A stretch of 64,000 nt of DNA, taken from Telmatactis stephensoni. Lineage: Eukaryota > Cnidaria > Anthozoa > Actiniaria > Isophelliidae. Position 1 is the first letter of the stretch, and each line of letters begins with the position of its first letter. Below are positions 32,321 through 45,100 of the stretch, one piece after another. Both the position numbers and the translations under genes were made by a program. The notes below the pieces were generated by a model. That model ran no database searches. It was given only the letters and a program-made list of their open reading frames with translations, and had not been told where the DNA came from. Location: NCBI GenBank assembly GCA_029948255.1, contig JALIZF010001765.1:558001-622000 (forward strand). The letters are read 5' to 3'.

Positions 32321-35300
32321 TTACTCTACGTTAGAAACATTGTTAGCTACACATCCTGGGCAAGCATGTAAAGACTCATGGATGTATGCATCACAGTCAA
32401 GGCAGAATATTTGATTACAACTTGTACACGAAGAAGCCTGCAAATTAAAATGGACATGGAGTTAGTAATGGACTATATATACTTTCCTAGCAACTGATGT
32501 GCATACTAATAGTTTATAAATATAGAACCATTGTACATTTACTTTGGCTTTGAATAGTGACCAAACATGAATAAAACTATATAAGTTCTCAGAAGAATGT
32601 TGGCCAACAACAACAACAACCAACCAATCAACCAACCAACAAACAAACAAATTCTGGCACCCTAAGCCACCAACTAGACAACTAAACAACCTACTAACAC
32701 TTCTATAAAAACAACAGACACCCTATCAACACCCTACTGACACCCTGCCAACAACCCACTGACACCCTACCAATAACCTGATACTCTGAGAACAACCTAC
32801 TGATACCCTACCAACAACCTACTAACACCCCGTCAACACATTACTGACACCATACCAACAACCTACTGACACCCTACCAACAACCTACCAACACCCTACC
32901 AACACCCTACTGACACCCTACCAATAGGTCCAGCACTTTTGAGGGTGATAATTGTGAGATACAGCACACAACAAACCAGAGCTATATAATACAATCTGTT
33001 TTGGAACACTTACTGATTTTTCTTTGAGAATAATTTGACAAGCTTGACATTTACTGATGACAAAATACAGAAAATCTGAGTAAATATAATAATAACATCA
33101 AAATTATCTTAACTGGTAAACATTCATTGCTAACCTGGTTTCACTAATATCTGATAAAAGTATTTCTTCAAATTGTGGGAATGGAAAAAGGTGTTGGTAG
33201 GAACGTGCTAAATGAGGTGCTGAGACCAAAGTTAAACCTGACAAAAAAAACAGTCTTTTTAGTCTGGTGTGTGACATAGCAAGAACAAACATATAGTCAA
33301 TAACAATTTGCCTTTAGAAGCAAATGTACTTGACTTTTCTCTGTCAACAAATTCAGCACTGAGCAAGTCTTGCTTTGCAACAAAATAATATTCATAAAAA
33401 TGACTTACTACAGACTTTACATTCCACAGGTAGATCACAGTATTTGCTTTGACACTAGATAACGTAATTAAAGATACATTATCAGTTGATTATTATCAAT
33501 AAAAAGGTCTGTGATTTGCTGCAGAGGGATCAAGATTCCTCTTCAGTTTCTATGGGTAAAGATTTTTGTTAGCTAGAGTGCATGTCATCACTGCAAAACT
33601 GGGAAATTTTTCATTGGTAACAATTCACTATCACAGATGTCATCATCATCATCATGTTGGTGACTAATGATGGTATGGAAAAGGGGGGCACTGGGCCATA
33701 TCTAATACTGTGAAATCAATCATTGGTCAAAAATTAATCATTATCATTAATGTCACCATCATCATCAGCAGCAGCAGCAGCATTATCATCATGTTGGTGG
33801 CCAATGACAGTAATCAAAAGCTGCATGGAGAAGGAGAAGGGCACTTAAGAAACCAAAATGACACCAAAACAAAATGAGTTACCAGAGCCAAGTATTCAAG
33901 AAACAAGTGAAAAGTTATCTAAAGAAGGCATTCCTCATGTAGCTTTACTTTCGAAAAAGTAACAAAGAACAAAGTTTTGTACATTCTGGCTGTTTTAAAT
34001 GTCCAGCCAAAATTAAATTATTAGAGGGGCCCAGTTTCCAGCTTATTTTGTTACTGGCTAATATTATTGTATTACCTGTGGACAGAAGTATCCCTTGGTA
34101 CTCAATGCAGTATTGCCATCTAAGTGACTATGAAATGGAAAGAGAGAAACCTAGATTACTGCTTGAGCATCTTACATCTGTGTGTAGAGACATGCAATAC
34201 ATTCATACAGTACCAACGTTTTGCTGATTGTGAACAATGCAGTACTTTTAGAGCAAGTCCACAAAACTGGCACAATCATGGCATGGGATTTTAAGTTCAA
34301 GGCCTGATAAGTTCAATCATTATTGTAAAAAAAATATTTTGCTTTAATAAACTTTGGACTTACCACATACAAAATGATGGAGGCCCTTTTACAATATGCT
34401 GTGGAAAACCTACAGGAAATAAATACATCATTCATGTGTTACCAGCAGCAAGACAAGAAGAAAATACTGAGATGTGGGCCAATAGAAGTGTCACTCAAGG
34501 AATGAGATTTTGTGAAACCTTCCTTTTTTGAAGAGAGGGGGTGGAGTTGTTTGTTGCAGAGTGGTAGAGAATCAGTTCAGGTACATGTAAACACCCATAT
34601 CAACCACCACACCATTGCACACACCCAATTCACTGCCCATACATGTATCCTTTGTCTGAAGAGAGAGGGTGGAATTGTTTGTTGATGAGTGGTGTTCAGG
34701 TGGGAGCCTCATGACCACACCCATGTGAAAGACCACACCATTGGACACACCCAATTCACTGCCCATACATGTATCCTTTATCCGAAGAGAGAGGGTGGAA
34801 TTGTTTGTTGATGAGTGGTGTTCAGGTGGGAGCCTCATGACCACACCCATGTGAAAGACCACACCATTGGACACACCCAATTCACTGCCCATACATGTAT
34901 CCTTTATCCGAAGAGAGAGGGTGGAATTGTTTGTTGATGAGTGGTGTTCAGGTGGGAGCCTCATGACCACACCCATGTGAACAACCACACCATTGTACAC
35001 ACCTAATTCAGTGCGCATCCCTGTACCTCTTGCCTGAAGAGAGAGGTACTGTATGACTTCTTTCTGGAGTTGTATGTTGATGAGTTGAAGAAACTGAGTT
35101 TATGTAGGAGCCCCTGACCACACCTATATCAATGACTACACACACTCATTTCAGTGGACATGGGATCAAGGATGACTGAGTTGCTAGCCCTCTCCCCTCT
35201 GTGGTCCCTCGTTCAATTCCTGGGTGCAGTAATTGAAGTGAGCAGAGGTTTTTGTTTGTCCTCTCCCTTATTTTGAGGGTGATCTCTGGGTTTCTAGTTT

Positions 35301-38300
35301 TGACCCTCCATCAAAAGTGAACTGGTGAGTTTAGAGTTGAGTGTTTAGAATTTTTAATGAACTAAGACCTGCATGTGTGTGTATGGAGGACCAGAATGGA
35401 AGAACGTTCAGCATATATAGAAAATACAATGTTACACATTTACGATTATTCAAGATGCATTTCAATTGTATATATTCATATCAAATCACAAAAGAGAAAT
35501 ACAACTGATTGCTTACCCATTCGAATTAAAGCAGCTTCTGTATCAGCCTAAAAAAAGTTGATAAATTTATGGTTTCAAACTTCAACCTAAACAATCATTA
35601 GAATTTTAAAATTGAAGTCTGACCTTGGCAGCGGGTGGAATGACCTGTTGCATAAGCAGTTCTTTGAAGTGTCTCTCATCCAGTATTACATGATATGTAC
35701 CTAAATAGTATAAACATCTTTGAATAACCATGGGATTCTACCAGGAGAGCATATTTAGGAGACTGAGACAGGTGCATCACGTGAATGTAATTGATTGTCT
35801 GCATTTTGACTATTTTTAGGCCACTAGCCATGGGCAATGAGAAATATAAATATTTTCCATGCATTCCCTGCCAACACATGGTGGATTGAGTTCTAAAAAC
35901 AGCTGAATGCAGGGCAGCTCGTCAAACTCAGGGCTGAAGGTTTTTGTCAAGGCACATTTAGAGTGTCCATTTTTTGGTTATGCTCTCTTGATCATGTGCA
36001 TTAAACTGAGAGATAGACAGTATTACTTTTGAGAAAAATAGTAGTAAATACAATGTCTCAGTTTTTGATTGACCAAGAAAATGTAGAGCCTTTCAATTTA
36101 TGACAATAATTTATTTCCATCATACAGTATACATCGTTTCTTTCATTTACCTTGTGTCTGGCTACTAATGGTTTTACAAACTTTCATTTCTGCTGCAAGC
36201 CCAATGATTGAACATCTTATATTTTGAGAAGCAATAGTCTGAAAACATACAAAATGGATAGTGAAAGTTTATACCATTGACCTTGATCTTGATGGTAGGA
36301 GAGCTATATGTAACCCTAATCTATGTGACATGGATATAGCTTGACCTTAAATCCTGGACAAGTGCTTAAGAATCAGGCTTTCAGTAACTCTAGGCAGGCT
36401 TTCAACTCTCTTAGGCTAAGCATGTGATGTGGAGACCTGTTTGATACTACGCCTGCCAAATAAATGACTGAAACACTTCCTGGACACAGCTACAAGTGTA
36501 CGCACTTTAGGATAAAACATGCATCTACTCTACCTGCATAGTTTGTTCAATATCTCCTGGATCACATGACGTCAGACTACCAAATAGTATTAATACTTCT
36601 TTGCTGGAGTGACCTGGCATGTGTCTAGAAATGGATAAAGTGTTTCAATAGCAAATATATCTGACAGGTAAACCAGAAACTTTGGACAGCTGTTTCGGCC
36701 TTGTTGAGCCTCGTCAGCAAGGTGCACTGGATACTGGTTAGGGCTCCCACTGAGAAAATTGAATATGGTTCTGGATGTCACCCAGTCATGTGGCATCAGT
36801 AATGCCCTGGTTCACTGAGCATGCTCATAGTTTTTTTGAGTTGTGTGAACCAACATCCCACATGGCTGGGTGATGTCCAACACCATATTCATGTTTCAGT
36901 GGTGTCGCTTCAATATGGCTTAAACCTCTACTAATTGGCACTGTTGGTAAATGGACGCCACCCATAAATGGACAGCAATCCTTGGCCCCTTCTTCTGACA
37001 GAACTCTACATTTTTATCCTCCAGTTAATGGAATCCTCTTATGAACATAACCTCAACTGTATCCTGATGTACATCTTCTATGACCTTCCAAGAAGTGATC
37101 ATGTTAAAATGTAAACTTTCAATTAAACATGGTTGGAGTTCTGCATGATCATCAGTGGAGGCTAATGTTGTGCATCCAATATGTATGCTTATACGTACAC
37201 AGCTACAGATATAAGTTACGATTAATAATACTTCTATCAACACTTTTCAATATACAGAACTTGATACAACTTTTGCATGTTCCCCAGTGATTGCAAGCAA
37301 CATTGTACATTCAAAGTAGCTGTCCTGTGAAGTCAAGTTTACATTCACACGTATGGCTACAAACTGAATAAAAATACTCATTTATATCCACACTTGTAAA
37401 TGTACAGAACTTGATATGACTTTTGCATGTTCCCCAGTGGTTGCAAGCAACATTGTACATTCAAAGTGGCTGTCCTGTGAAGTCAAGTTTACATTCACAC
37501 GTATGGCTACAAGTTGAATAAAAATACTCAGTTGTAGCAATACGTGTGAATGTACAGAACTTGATATGACTTTTGCATGTTCCCCAGTGGTTGCAAGCAA
37601 CATTGTACAATCAAAGCAGCTGTCCTTTAAAGTCAAGTTTACATGCACCGTATGGCTACAAGTTGAATAAAAAATACTCAGTTGTAGCAATACGTGTGAA
37701 TGTACAGAACTTGATATGACTTTTGCATGTTCCTCAGTGGTTGCAAGCAGCATTGTACAGTCAAAGTAGCTGTCCTGTGAAGTCAAGTTTACATACACAC
37801 ATATGGTTACAAGCTGAATAAAAAATTACTCAGTTGTAGCAATACGTGTGAATGTATGGAACTTGATATGACTTTTGCTTTGCCTCCATGGGTTGTAGAC
37901 TCTGAATCTAAGTGACTGTTGACTTGACAACTAAGTCAAATAAATAATATGCTGTTTGGACACATACCTGTGAATGCAATCACTAGTAGATAGGTGCTGG
38001 TTCTAACTTTTGGTACATGTATGTGTTTATTTGTTTCACTATTGATGCATTATGTTGTACTATAATACTAAATCTACATCTGAACTACAAGACATGCACT
38101 CAATATTCCTATAGACCTAAAGCTAATATTTTCCCCTTAGAAAACCTTTGTTTTAAGCTGATAATATGCAGATACACCCTTTGCCCTGCTTTGGCTCAGT
38201 AAAAATAAATAGAATAACCTTAGTAACTATGCCATTGTCTAGCTGTGCCAAAATGAGGCCAGGGGAGAGATGTATCGACTGCATGTGATTAACAGTATTA

Positions 38301-39917
38301 TACAAAGAGTCTAATATAAACTTTACCTTAAAGATTGTGCAGCAAGTGAAAGTGCATTTTGTAGAGATGGCTCCCCTTGACATGACTTAGGGATACAACT
38401 TTTATTCAAAGCATTTATGTGTATTTTTGGATTACCTGAACATAGCAGATTAAAAAGAAATATTTCAAGGAATTAAAAAACTGTAATAAAATACTAAATA
38501 AAAATAAATGACAATTGATCATCAACATACCACTTAATTCTGTTAATTTTTCTGCTCTTTTATTTTTCATTACTATTATTCCAAGCTGTAATAGGATTAG
38601 GAAAACACACTGTAGTCTTTACTATTCACAATACATTAACTTATCTCCAGTTAACAATGACCTCTTTATATACAAAATGGTGCTTAATTTTCTCCTTGGC
38701 CATCTATTGAGTTGGTCACTCTAGACAGATGGTCATTGTACACTGATGATATTGAAGAGAGGTAATCTCTGGAAACTTTTGGGGAAGTCTGAGGAAACAT
38801 ATACAAGCAGAATACAAGAGAGATGGGATGAAAATGAATTGGATGGTTATGCTATAGTATATTTTATGAATGAAATAGAGAGTTCGAGTGATTTATATAC
38901 CTGTGATATTGGGTTTTGATCAAAATACTCTGTTATAAAGTTTTCTAATAGCTGTAGGAAAAAATGCATGTTATTGCAACTCAAAGAAAACAAGAAAAAA
39001 AGTGTGAGAACATGGAATGCAATGGGAAAATACCAATAACATCTATTGAAATACACAATTACCTTGGAGGTACATACTATTCTTGATGGTTTTAGATCTG
39101 CTTCTTCCATTGCTTTTGACATGTCAACAATTAAGTATAGATGTCGCATCTAAATAATATCAGTTGTGTAACTATGTAACGTCATTATCTAATTCACCCA
39201 AATACATGTGTGATATGGCCTTAGGAGCTATAGTCACTAGACAGTGATCAGTTGCCATAGTAACCTTAAGGAAGCGGCCTATTGCACACTACAACCGAAA
39301 ATATTGAATTTTAATCATGCAATTTATGACAGTATGCTCAAAAGTCTGTGACCACCACCCTTCTCCTTTATCACTCCCTACAGAGCAAATAGTTTTAACT
39401 GTTGATTTCAATATTACAAATCTTGTGACATTGGGATTTGAAATGGCTCTGATGAAATGGCATAAAAGGAGAAAGAGACCTGTAGATGTTAATAGATCTT
39501 TGCTTACAATAACCTTAACAACTTACCATACCAAGCCTGACATTGCCAGTTCTCAGGAATGCCCTAGAAATTTTATAATTAGAAAAATAAATTATACATG
39601 GAATGACATGGTGTACTGTTCTAAGAGAACACTAGACTGGGGAAACTGAAAACAATCTGAAGCAATCAAGGTATATGATGAGCAAAGTTTACCTCTTTCG
39701 TTTATTTCGAAGGACAAGTTCGTCCACCATGGACTGCAATGATCCCTCTTCATCTTCTGTAATTGCTTCCCTGAAAGTTTTTCAAAAGAGCGATATAGAA
39801 GTCCCTTCTATTAACTCTGAGTAGATGAAGTGAACAAGTTCTCCAGTATTAAACTAACCAAGTTTTTTCGTATTGGTTCAACCAACGATATCCACCCTCT
39901 TCTTCTTCGTCCGCCAT
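32321..39917 (-). CDS. GTF2H2: General transcription factor IIH subunit 2 (p44)
   Basis: Seventeen exons: 39859-39917, 39693-39770, 39527-39563, 39063-39149, 38901-38951, 38531-38585, 38327-38435, 36534-36624, 36151-36238, 35624-35700, 35517-35547, 34364-34409, 34076-34127, 33409-33454, 33135-33237, 33014-33053, 32321-32437. They total 1167 nt, giving 388 aa (human 395). The N-terminus [20 protein letters not shown] resembles human p44. A von Willebrand A-type domain starts at MRHLYLIVD (residue 59) with DLKPSR and [11 protein letters not shown] zinc-binding region follows: GYFCPQCQSKYC (about 282-293), [19 protein letters not shown], and a C-terminal C4-type RING with cysteines 339, 342, 354, 357, 362, 365, 376 and 379. 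In TFIIH, p44 binds and stimulates the XPD helicase in nuclear transcription initiation and nucleotide excision repair. Introns contain 126-bp and 150-bp tandem repeats. The reading frame is intact, so the gene looks functional. Confidence 0.95.
32696..32935 (+). repeat. ACCCTAC-CAACA minisatellite
   Basis: Irregular units of about 21 bp of the form CTACTGACACCCTACCAACA repeat about ten times. It lies in the last intron of GTF2H2. Confidence 0.85.
34568..35090 (+). repeat. 126-bp tandem repeat, about four units
   Basis: Unit starts are marked by ACACACC-AATTCA at about 34619, 34745, 34871 and 34997, a constant 126-bp spacing. Middle units are almost identical. As 126 is divisible by three, the minus strand carries a 148-codon open frame that is probably not a gene. 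Intronic in GTF2H2. Confidence 0.9.
35175..35350 (+). mobile_element. Old tRNA-derived SINE copy
   Basis: GTCCCTCGTTCAATTCCTGG is B-box-like, and CCTCTCCCTTATTTTGAGGG matches the SINE body at 24012-24335 with many changes. Intronic in GTF2H2. Confidence 0.5.
37080..37890 (+). repeat. 150-bp tandem repeat, about five units
   Basis: AACTTGATATGACTTTTGCA recurs at about 37409, 37559 and 37709, with diverged members near 37259 and 37861, a 150-152 bp period. Each unit holds GTTGCAAGCAACATTGTACA and GTCAAGTTTACAT. It lies in the 1.7-kb intron of GTF2H2 between exons 38327-38435 and 36534-36624. Confidence 0.9.
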
Positions 39918-40051
39918 GCTGAGATCCCAGAAGCTGTTTTCGTTTCGTTTTGTGAGTTTTCTTCCCTGCTGAGTTGAGTTTTGAGCCCGTTTTCAAACAG
40001 CGGTCACTAATTCCACAGGTAGCCCAAATATTGCCTCTGAATATATATATT

Positions 40052-40380
40052 GGAGTTCACGTGACCCTATCTCCCCTAAATCAACAGCACCATCAAAATG
40101 AATGCCAGAAATAGAAAGAGCATCTCGATATTAGTAAAAGTGCAAAGTTTTAGTTTATAAGATGAACAAGGGAAAAAATTACACCAAGAGACCATAATAC
40201 TATGGTCTCTTGATTACACCAAATTCAAATCGGAATCTTCCATTTTCTTATGCATTTCTCCTGCATTACATCTTATGAGCTGAAACTTTGCACTTTTACT
40301 AATATCGAGGTTTTCATTCTATTTCTGACATTCATTTTTATGGTGCTGCTTGATTTAGGGGAGATAGGTTCACGTGACCT
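40052..40380. repeat. Foldback element just upstream of GTF2H2
   Basis: GTTCACGTGACCCTATCTCC CCTAAATCAA at the left is nearly inverse to TTGATTTAGGGGAGATAGG TTCACGTGACC at the right. The inner arms pair through ACTTTGCACTTTTACTAATA. The centre is ACCAAGAGACCATAATACT and its inverse. It begins about 135 bp upstream of the p44 start codon. Confidence 0.75.
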
Positions 40381-40902
40381 GTTAGTGCAAGTCCCCATTC
40401 ATTATTCCCAAACATGTTTTCTCAAAAATGTATGGGGTCTGAGAAGGGGTCTGGGAAGGTGCTGCCTTTGTGATGTAAATTGCATCTACAAATGGTTAGA
40501 CCTTGACGTCTTCTCGGATAAGGACGTTAAATCGTAGACTCCGTCTCTCACACTTCACGACTTGCGCTGGAGGGACGTTAAAGTGACCCACACCTCTGTT
40601 CGGGGAGAGTAGGCTATGACGTTTCCGGTGTGTGGAGCTGTGCTCCGGGCTCACGTATGGATTGTATAGTGGCAGCCATCAGCACATTCACACACTTTCA
40701 GTTGCATCGCCGTTGTATTTACGGTGGTGATAAGCGCGACAGCTTTACTTTTCGTTAGCCTCTCTTTAACTCAAATCGGGATTATAAAGCGATTCTTTTG
40801 TTCAACTGAGCCAAAGCGAGGCGAAGGATGTATCTGCATATGATTGATCTATTTTAGCCTATTTGAGATTTTATATTCTTGCCTTGTATATTCTTCATTC
40901 AG

Positions 40903-41182
40903 GTTAGGGAGCATTCATTTTTTAGTAGGGGGGGTGGGGGGTGGGCCGGAGGAATTGAGGGGTGGGCCAAAAGAAATTTACTCTATGAAAGGCGGGGGTG
41001 GGTCATGTTTTTCTGAAAGTTAAACCAGGTCAAGGGACCCTATTTTCATATTTGGAAGTGGGGTGGGTCATCAATATAGTTCAATTCCTTACCGAGACCG
41101 AGGGGGTTTGCATATCAGTTTTGTATTTGATTCCTGCAATTCCTCCAGCCCACCCCCTCCAAAAAAATGAATGCTCCCTTAG
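40903..41182. repeat. G-rich inverted-repeat MITE
   Basis: TTAGGGAGCATTCATTTTTT AGTAGGGGG at the left is inverse to CCCCCTCCAAAAAAATGAAT GCTCCCTTA at the right. The interior has repeated GGGGTGGGCC. Confidence 0.7.
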
Positions 41183-42105
41183 CTTTGAGTTCTAATTTTT
41201 TAAAATCCGTTTACGATCTGGTCTGAAACGAGGCTATATTACATATACACTTATTTCGAAAAACGTTGTCGCGGTTGAGAGCAACAAGCGTCAAGCCAAG
41301 ACCGAAATGATGGTTTTGTTTGTAATGTATTCAAATCACTCGTAATTCCAAAATGTGAGCATTTTAAGTCCTTGTTAGTATACCCCACTCAATTCTTTTG
41401 ATAACAAGTCTGATTTGAATACATTATAGTTATTAGCAGCACAAAACCAGCATTCATTTCGAGCTTGCCTTAATTGATGCTTATTGCTTGGAATCGTGAC
41501 CGGCAACGTTTACCGCGGAAATAAGTGTATAAACGTTCAAGTGGAAATGCACGCGCAATCTACAGATCGAAAAAGGGCTATTAAAATAACAACTACTCAG
41601 AACAACTCATTATCGATTTATTTTTCTTGCTGATGTAGTAAATTGGTATAAATTATTTTAAAACTGCACACATGCAGTGAGTGATAGGTTATATTTTATC
41701 AAAAAACTTTGAAGTTGGTCAATATGATCTCCGACCGTCAACGTTTTTTGAAATAAATGTATATCCCGTATAACAATCTCGCTGATTGATTCAATGTTGG
41801 ACATTGTTATTTGACGTATTCATTTGGAGAAAATTGGGTGAAAATGTGATTTACAAAAGACGGAAATAAAATATTCATTGGGACCCAGAACATCATACCC
41901 AGAATTTTAGACTGAAAACAGTTCTTACTTTCTGGGCATCCCCTCCACCTCCCCCTGAGTGCTAATATACATGCACTCACAATCAAAAATATTATATATC
42001 TACAACTAAATAAATTATTTCTTTGTAGTCTATGCAAAGAAAAAGGCCATAGCAGGGCTGTTCTTATATATTGCTTCAATGTTGTATATTGCTGTTTGTT
42101 TGACT

Positions 42106-45100
42106 TTAACCTGGGGAGAAAAAAGAGAAATTAAGGTTTTGCTATTCATGTATTACTGATTGTTCCATAATGCCTCGATCTCTCTCTATATATATGAACG
42201 TAACTAATGTGGGATTCCTCTTGAATGGGAAGGAGCGAGATTGCACGAGATCGCTGCGGTCAGTGATTATCCAGGGCTGGATTTAGGGGAGGGGTGCAGG
42301 GGTTCAATTTTTCTTCTCGATAAGTTTGCAAAATATCCTCTGGATGGTTTCCGATTTCCTTCGGTGTGCAATACAAATAACCTACATAAAGGGCTCTCAG
42401 TTGTACTTCCCAGGCTATCTTTGTTGTATTCACTAAACAAATAGGTTTAGAACATCACATTTTGTAACATTACCTATTAAGGTAAACTACATCATAATAT
42501 ACCTGTCAACTCGACAATGAGAGACGATCCCTCTTTGATGATTATTTTGGACGAATTCTGTGGCATCTTAATGGTCAATTCTCCATTATTCTAATAAGAA
42601 AATGTTAAGGTAACAGTTAATACAAGTGTCTCTCAGGAAGCTTGACAAAAGAGACGTACACAGAAATGAGATGCTGCTTGTGGTGTAAGACTTATAAGAG
42701 TGAAGTGTCGTTTATACAGAGAGGTTCGCGTCTTATTTAAGTCGCATCTTAGATAAGACTAGTCTTTTTTTTCGATTGTATAAATGGTCTTAGTATCAAG
42801 TCTGAAACGCAAAACCACAGCTTTGTCAATTTTTTTTGCTACACGATGCAATTTGCTGCGCGCAATATCGCAGAAGAACTCGATTCTACTTCTGCAGCAA
42901 TTGCGCGCAATATTACAAAAAGGTTGCATCATGCGGCCTTAATGGCTTTCTTCTAATTAAATACGAAGACAATAAGAGGAAGTACAACGACACTACTTAC
43001 CTGACTGACTTGAGTATTGATATCCTCGCAATTTGCGCCGTCACTACAACGAACGGCTGCTTTAGAGGCACGGGACGCAAGACGTAAGGAAGAGAGCTTG
43101 AGTTCTCCAAATTGAACAGAAATCTAGAAAAAGCGAGTACCAAAAAGATTATCTTCTCTGAAAAACTGTATCTTTGCCAACTTATGAGCTTTTTGTAAGA
43201 CTGACCGTCGGTTTGACTGTCTGTCCTGACTTGTTTGCTCGTTTGTGTCTTTCTTTATCAGCTCACTTGCTTTTGTCTGTCTTGACAATTCTTCTTCCTG
43301 CCTGACTACTGTCTCATTGCAGTTTGACAATAAACATGTACTTCAGTCCGTCTGTCTAGTTTCGTCTGTCTGTCTGCTTGACTGCCTGCCTGCCTGTCTG
43401 CTTGCCTGCCTGCCTGCCTGCCTGTCTGTCTGTCTGCGTCTGTCTCTGTCCTTTTGGTATCACCCACCTTCACAGTGCCATTAGTAAGACCACTGTCTCC
43501 TTTCTGTGCATACTGTCCCCAACACGACCCAAGAATAAAGAATCCACGGAAATTTGTCTCACAAGCACGAGGAGCAAAGCGTAAGTTAACAGACGAGGGG
43601 TCCTCCTCATCGAACGTCCAGTCCTGGATGAAATTCAATTCATAAAAGATCAGTATTACAACTTCAGTCAGTTTCGTAAAATTCTTTATTTTTTCCCTCA
43701 CCCTAGTAATTTTCAGATTACAATGACGACAACAACAACAACGAATTATCATAATTCTGGAAAACTAAAGGGCTTAATTTTCTATAGATCTAGTACTTGG
43801 TTGGCAATGATCAGTTTCTCAGAGTATCGGGCTAACCCCTGGAAAGGGGCTACATTTTAAATTTCCAAGATAACTTTCTGTATATATTAATGTAAACACC
43901 CGTGAATGCGATGTGAGAGCTTCACGCAAGCAGCGCACTGATCAATCTTATATGTTACCTTGGTGAAGTGCCAATAGTGAGCTTTAGCACCAAGAACCCC
44001 GCGAACGCAGGAGAGGTGTGCCCGCCATCGGTTGCAATGACCAATCTTTTAGAGATCTACATTGTATCCTGTGGCAACTGGCGCGCGCACCTCTTCTGAG
44101 TTCGCGCAGTACTACGTTTGGTGCTTAAGCTCACTAATACCTGTCCTGATGCAGCTTCAAATAGTAAGAATGATCCCATTGGTCGTGCATAGTGATCACC
44201 ACACTCGATTTCATTCCATGGACTACGACGAGTTCCATCGTACTTGTTCCTGGTGTCTGTCAGAACTATGAAAACAAATTGCTGTCAGCAAAAGTACTTG
44301 TTTTTATGGCTAAAGAGCCAGTGTGCGGCTGATAAACTTGAATACGTTTAATTTGTTAGGTACATGTAGCCTTATGATTAACATTTTACGGAGGTGTACA
44401 CTTAGCGAGAGTTCAATATAGTCAAGTTATATTAAACAACTTTAAGTCCAAGCATTGGATGATGGTTTACAATAGATGGGTATAAGAAGCAAGACAAATC
44501 AGGACATTCTATCCCACCAAACTGAAGTACAACAATATTTTAAAGACTGTAATATGTTTCATATCACTGCATGAAAACCTTTAAGTCCAATGTCATTGAG
44601 TCCTTCGTAGAAACACAGTGCAGCAAACTCGTACTCCAGTCCAGTCCAGGCACCCTGGAATAGTAGAACAAGAAGTTAATTTAAGCACTTTTCCATGGCG
44701 CACAGGGTGTGTCCTCTATCCCACACCCTTGTCTGTCTCAAGGTGCTGTTACACCATGGAATGTTTTTTCTGCAACTCGTCTCGTAATAGTCTCCTTCTC
44801 AGCCCTTTTAAGGCTCGTCACGCGAGGGAGGGTTGCATGACGAGCCTTAAAAGGGCTACGAAGGAGACTAGTTTCGTAATGGCGTAACGCCAAAAGTTAC
44901 AAGAACCATTGCACGGGAGCTTTGCACGGGGTGTTTACCCAACCTGTGTCACAATGATTTTGCGCAATATAGGGTGTTATAACATAGCTAATATATAACG
45001 CGCGCTCTGATTGGATGATTAGCGCCTTGGAAAGTGCGTCCAAAACTCAATGGGCAGCACGCTGACGTCAATTTTTCCTTTTCCTTGTCTTTTTATAACA

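Larger units (their letters stand above)
39918..42105. other. Intergenic region upstream of GTF2H2 and downstream of GH116
   Basis: No coding sequence is supported. It must include the GTF2H2 promoter. Visible are two foldback elements (40052-40380 and 40903-41182) and a pair of opposite AACGTTTTTTGAAATA-like segments near 41250 and 41740. Confidence 0.7.

Noticed and set aside
34572..35018. 148-codon minus-strand frame as a gene
   Set aside because: It is produced by a 126-bp tandem repeat inside a GTF2H2 intron; there is no domain or exon signal.
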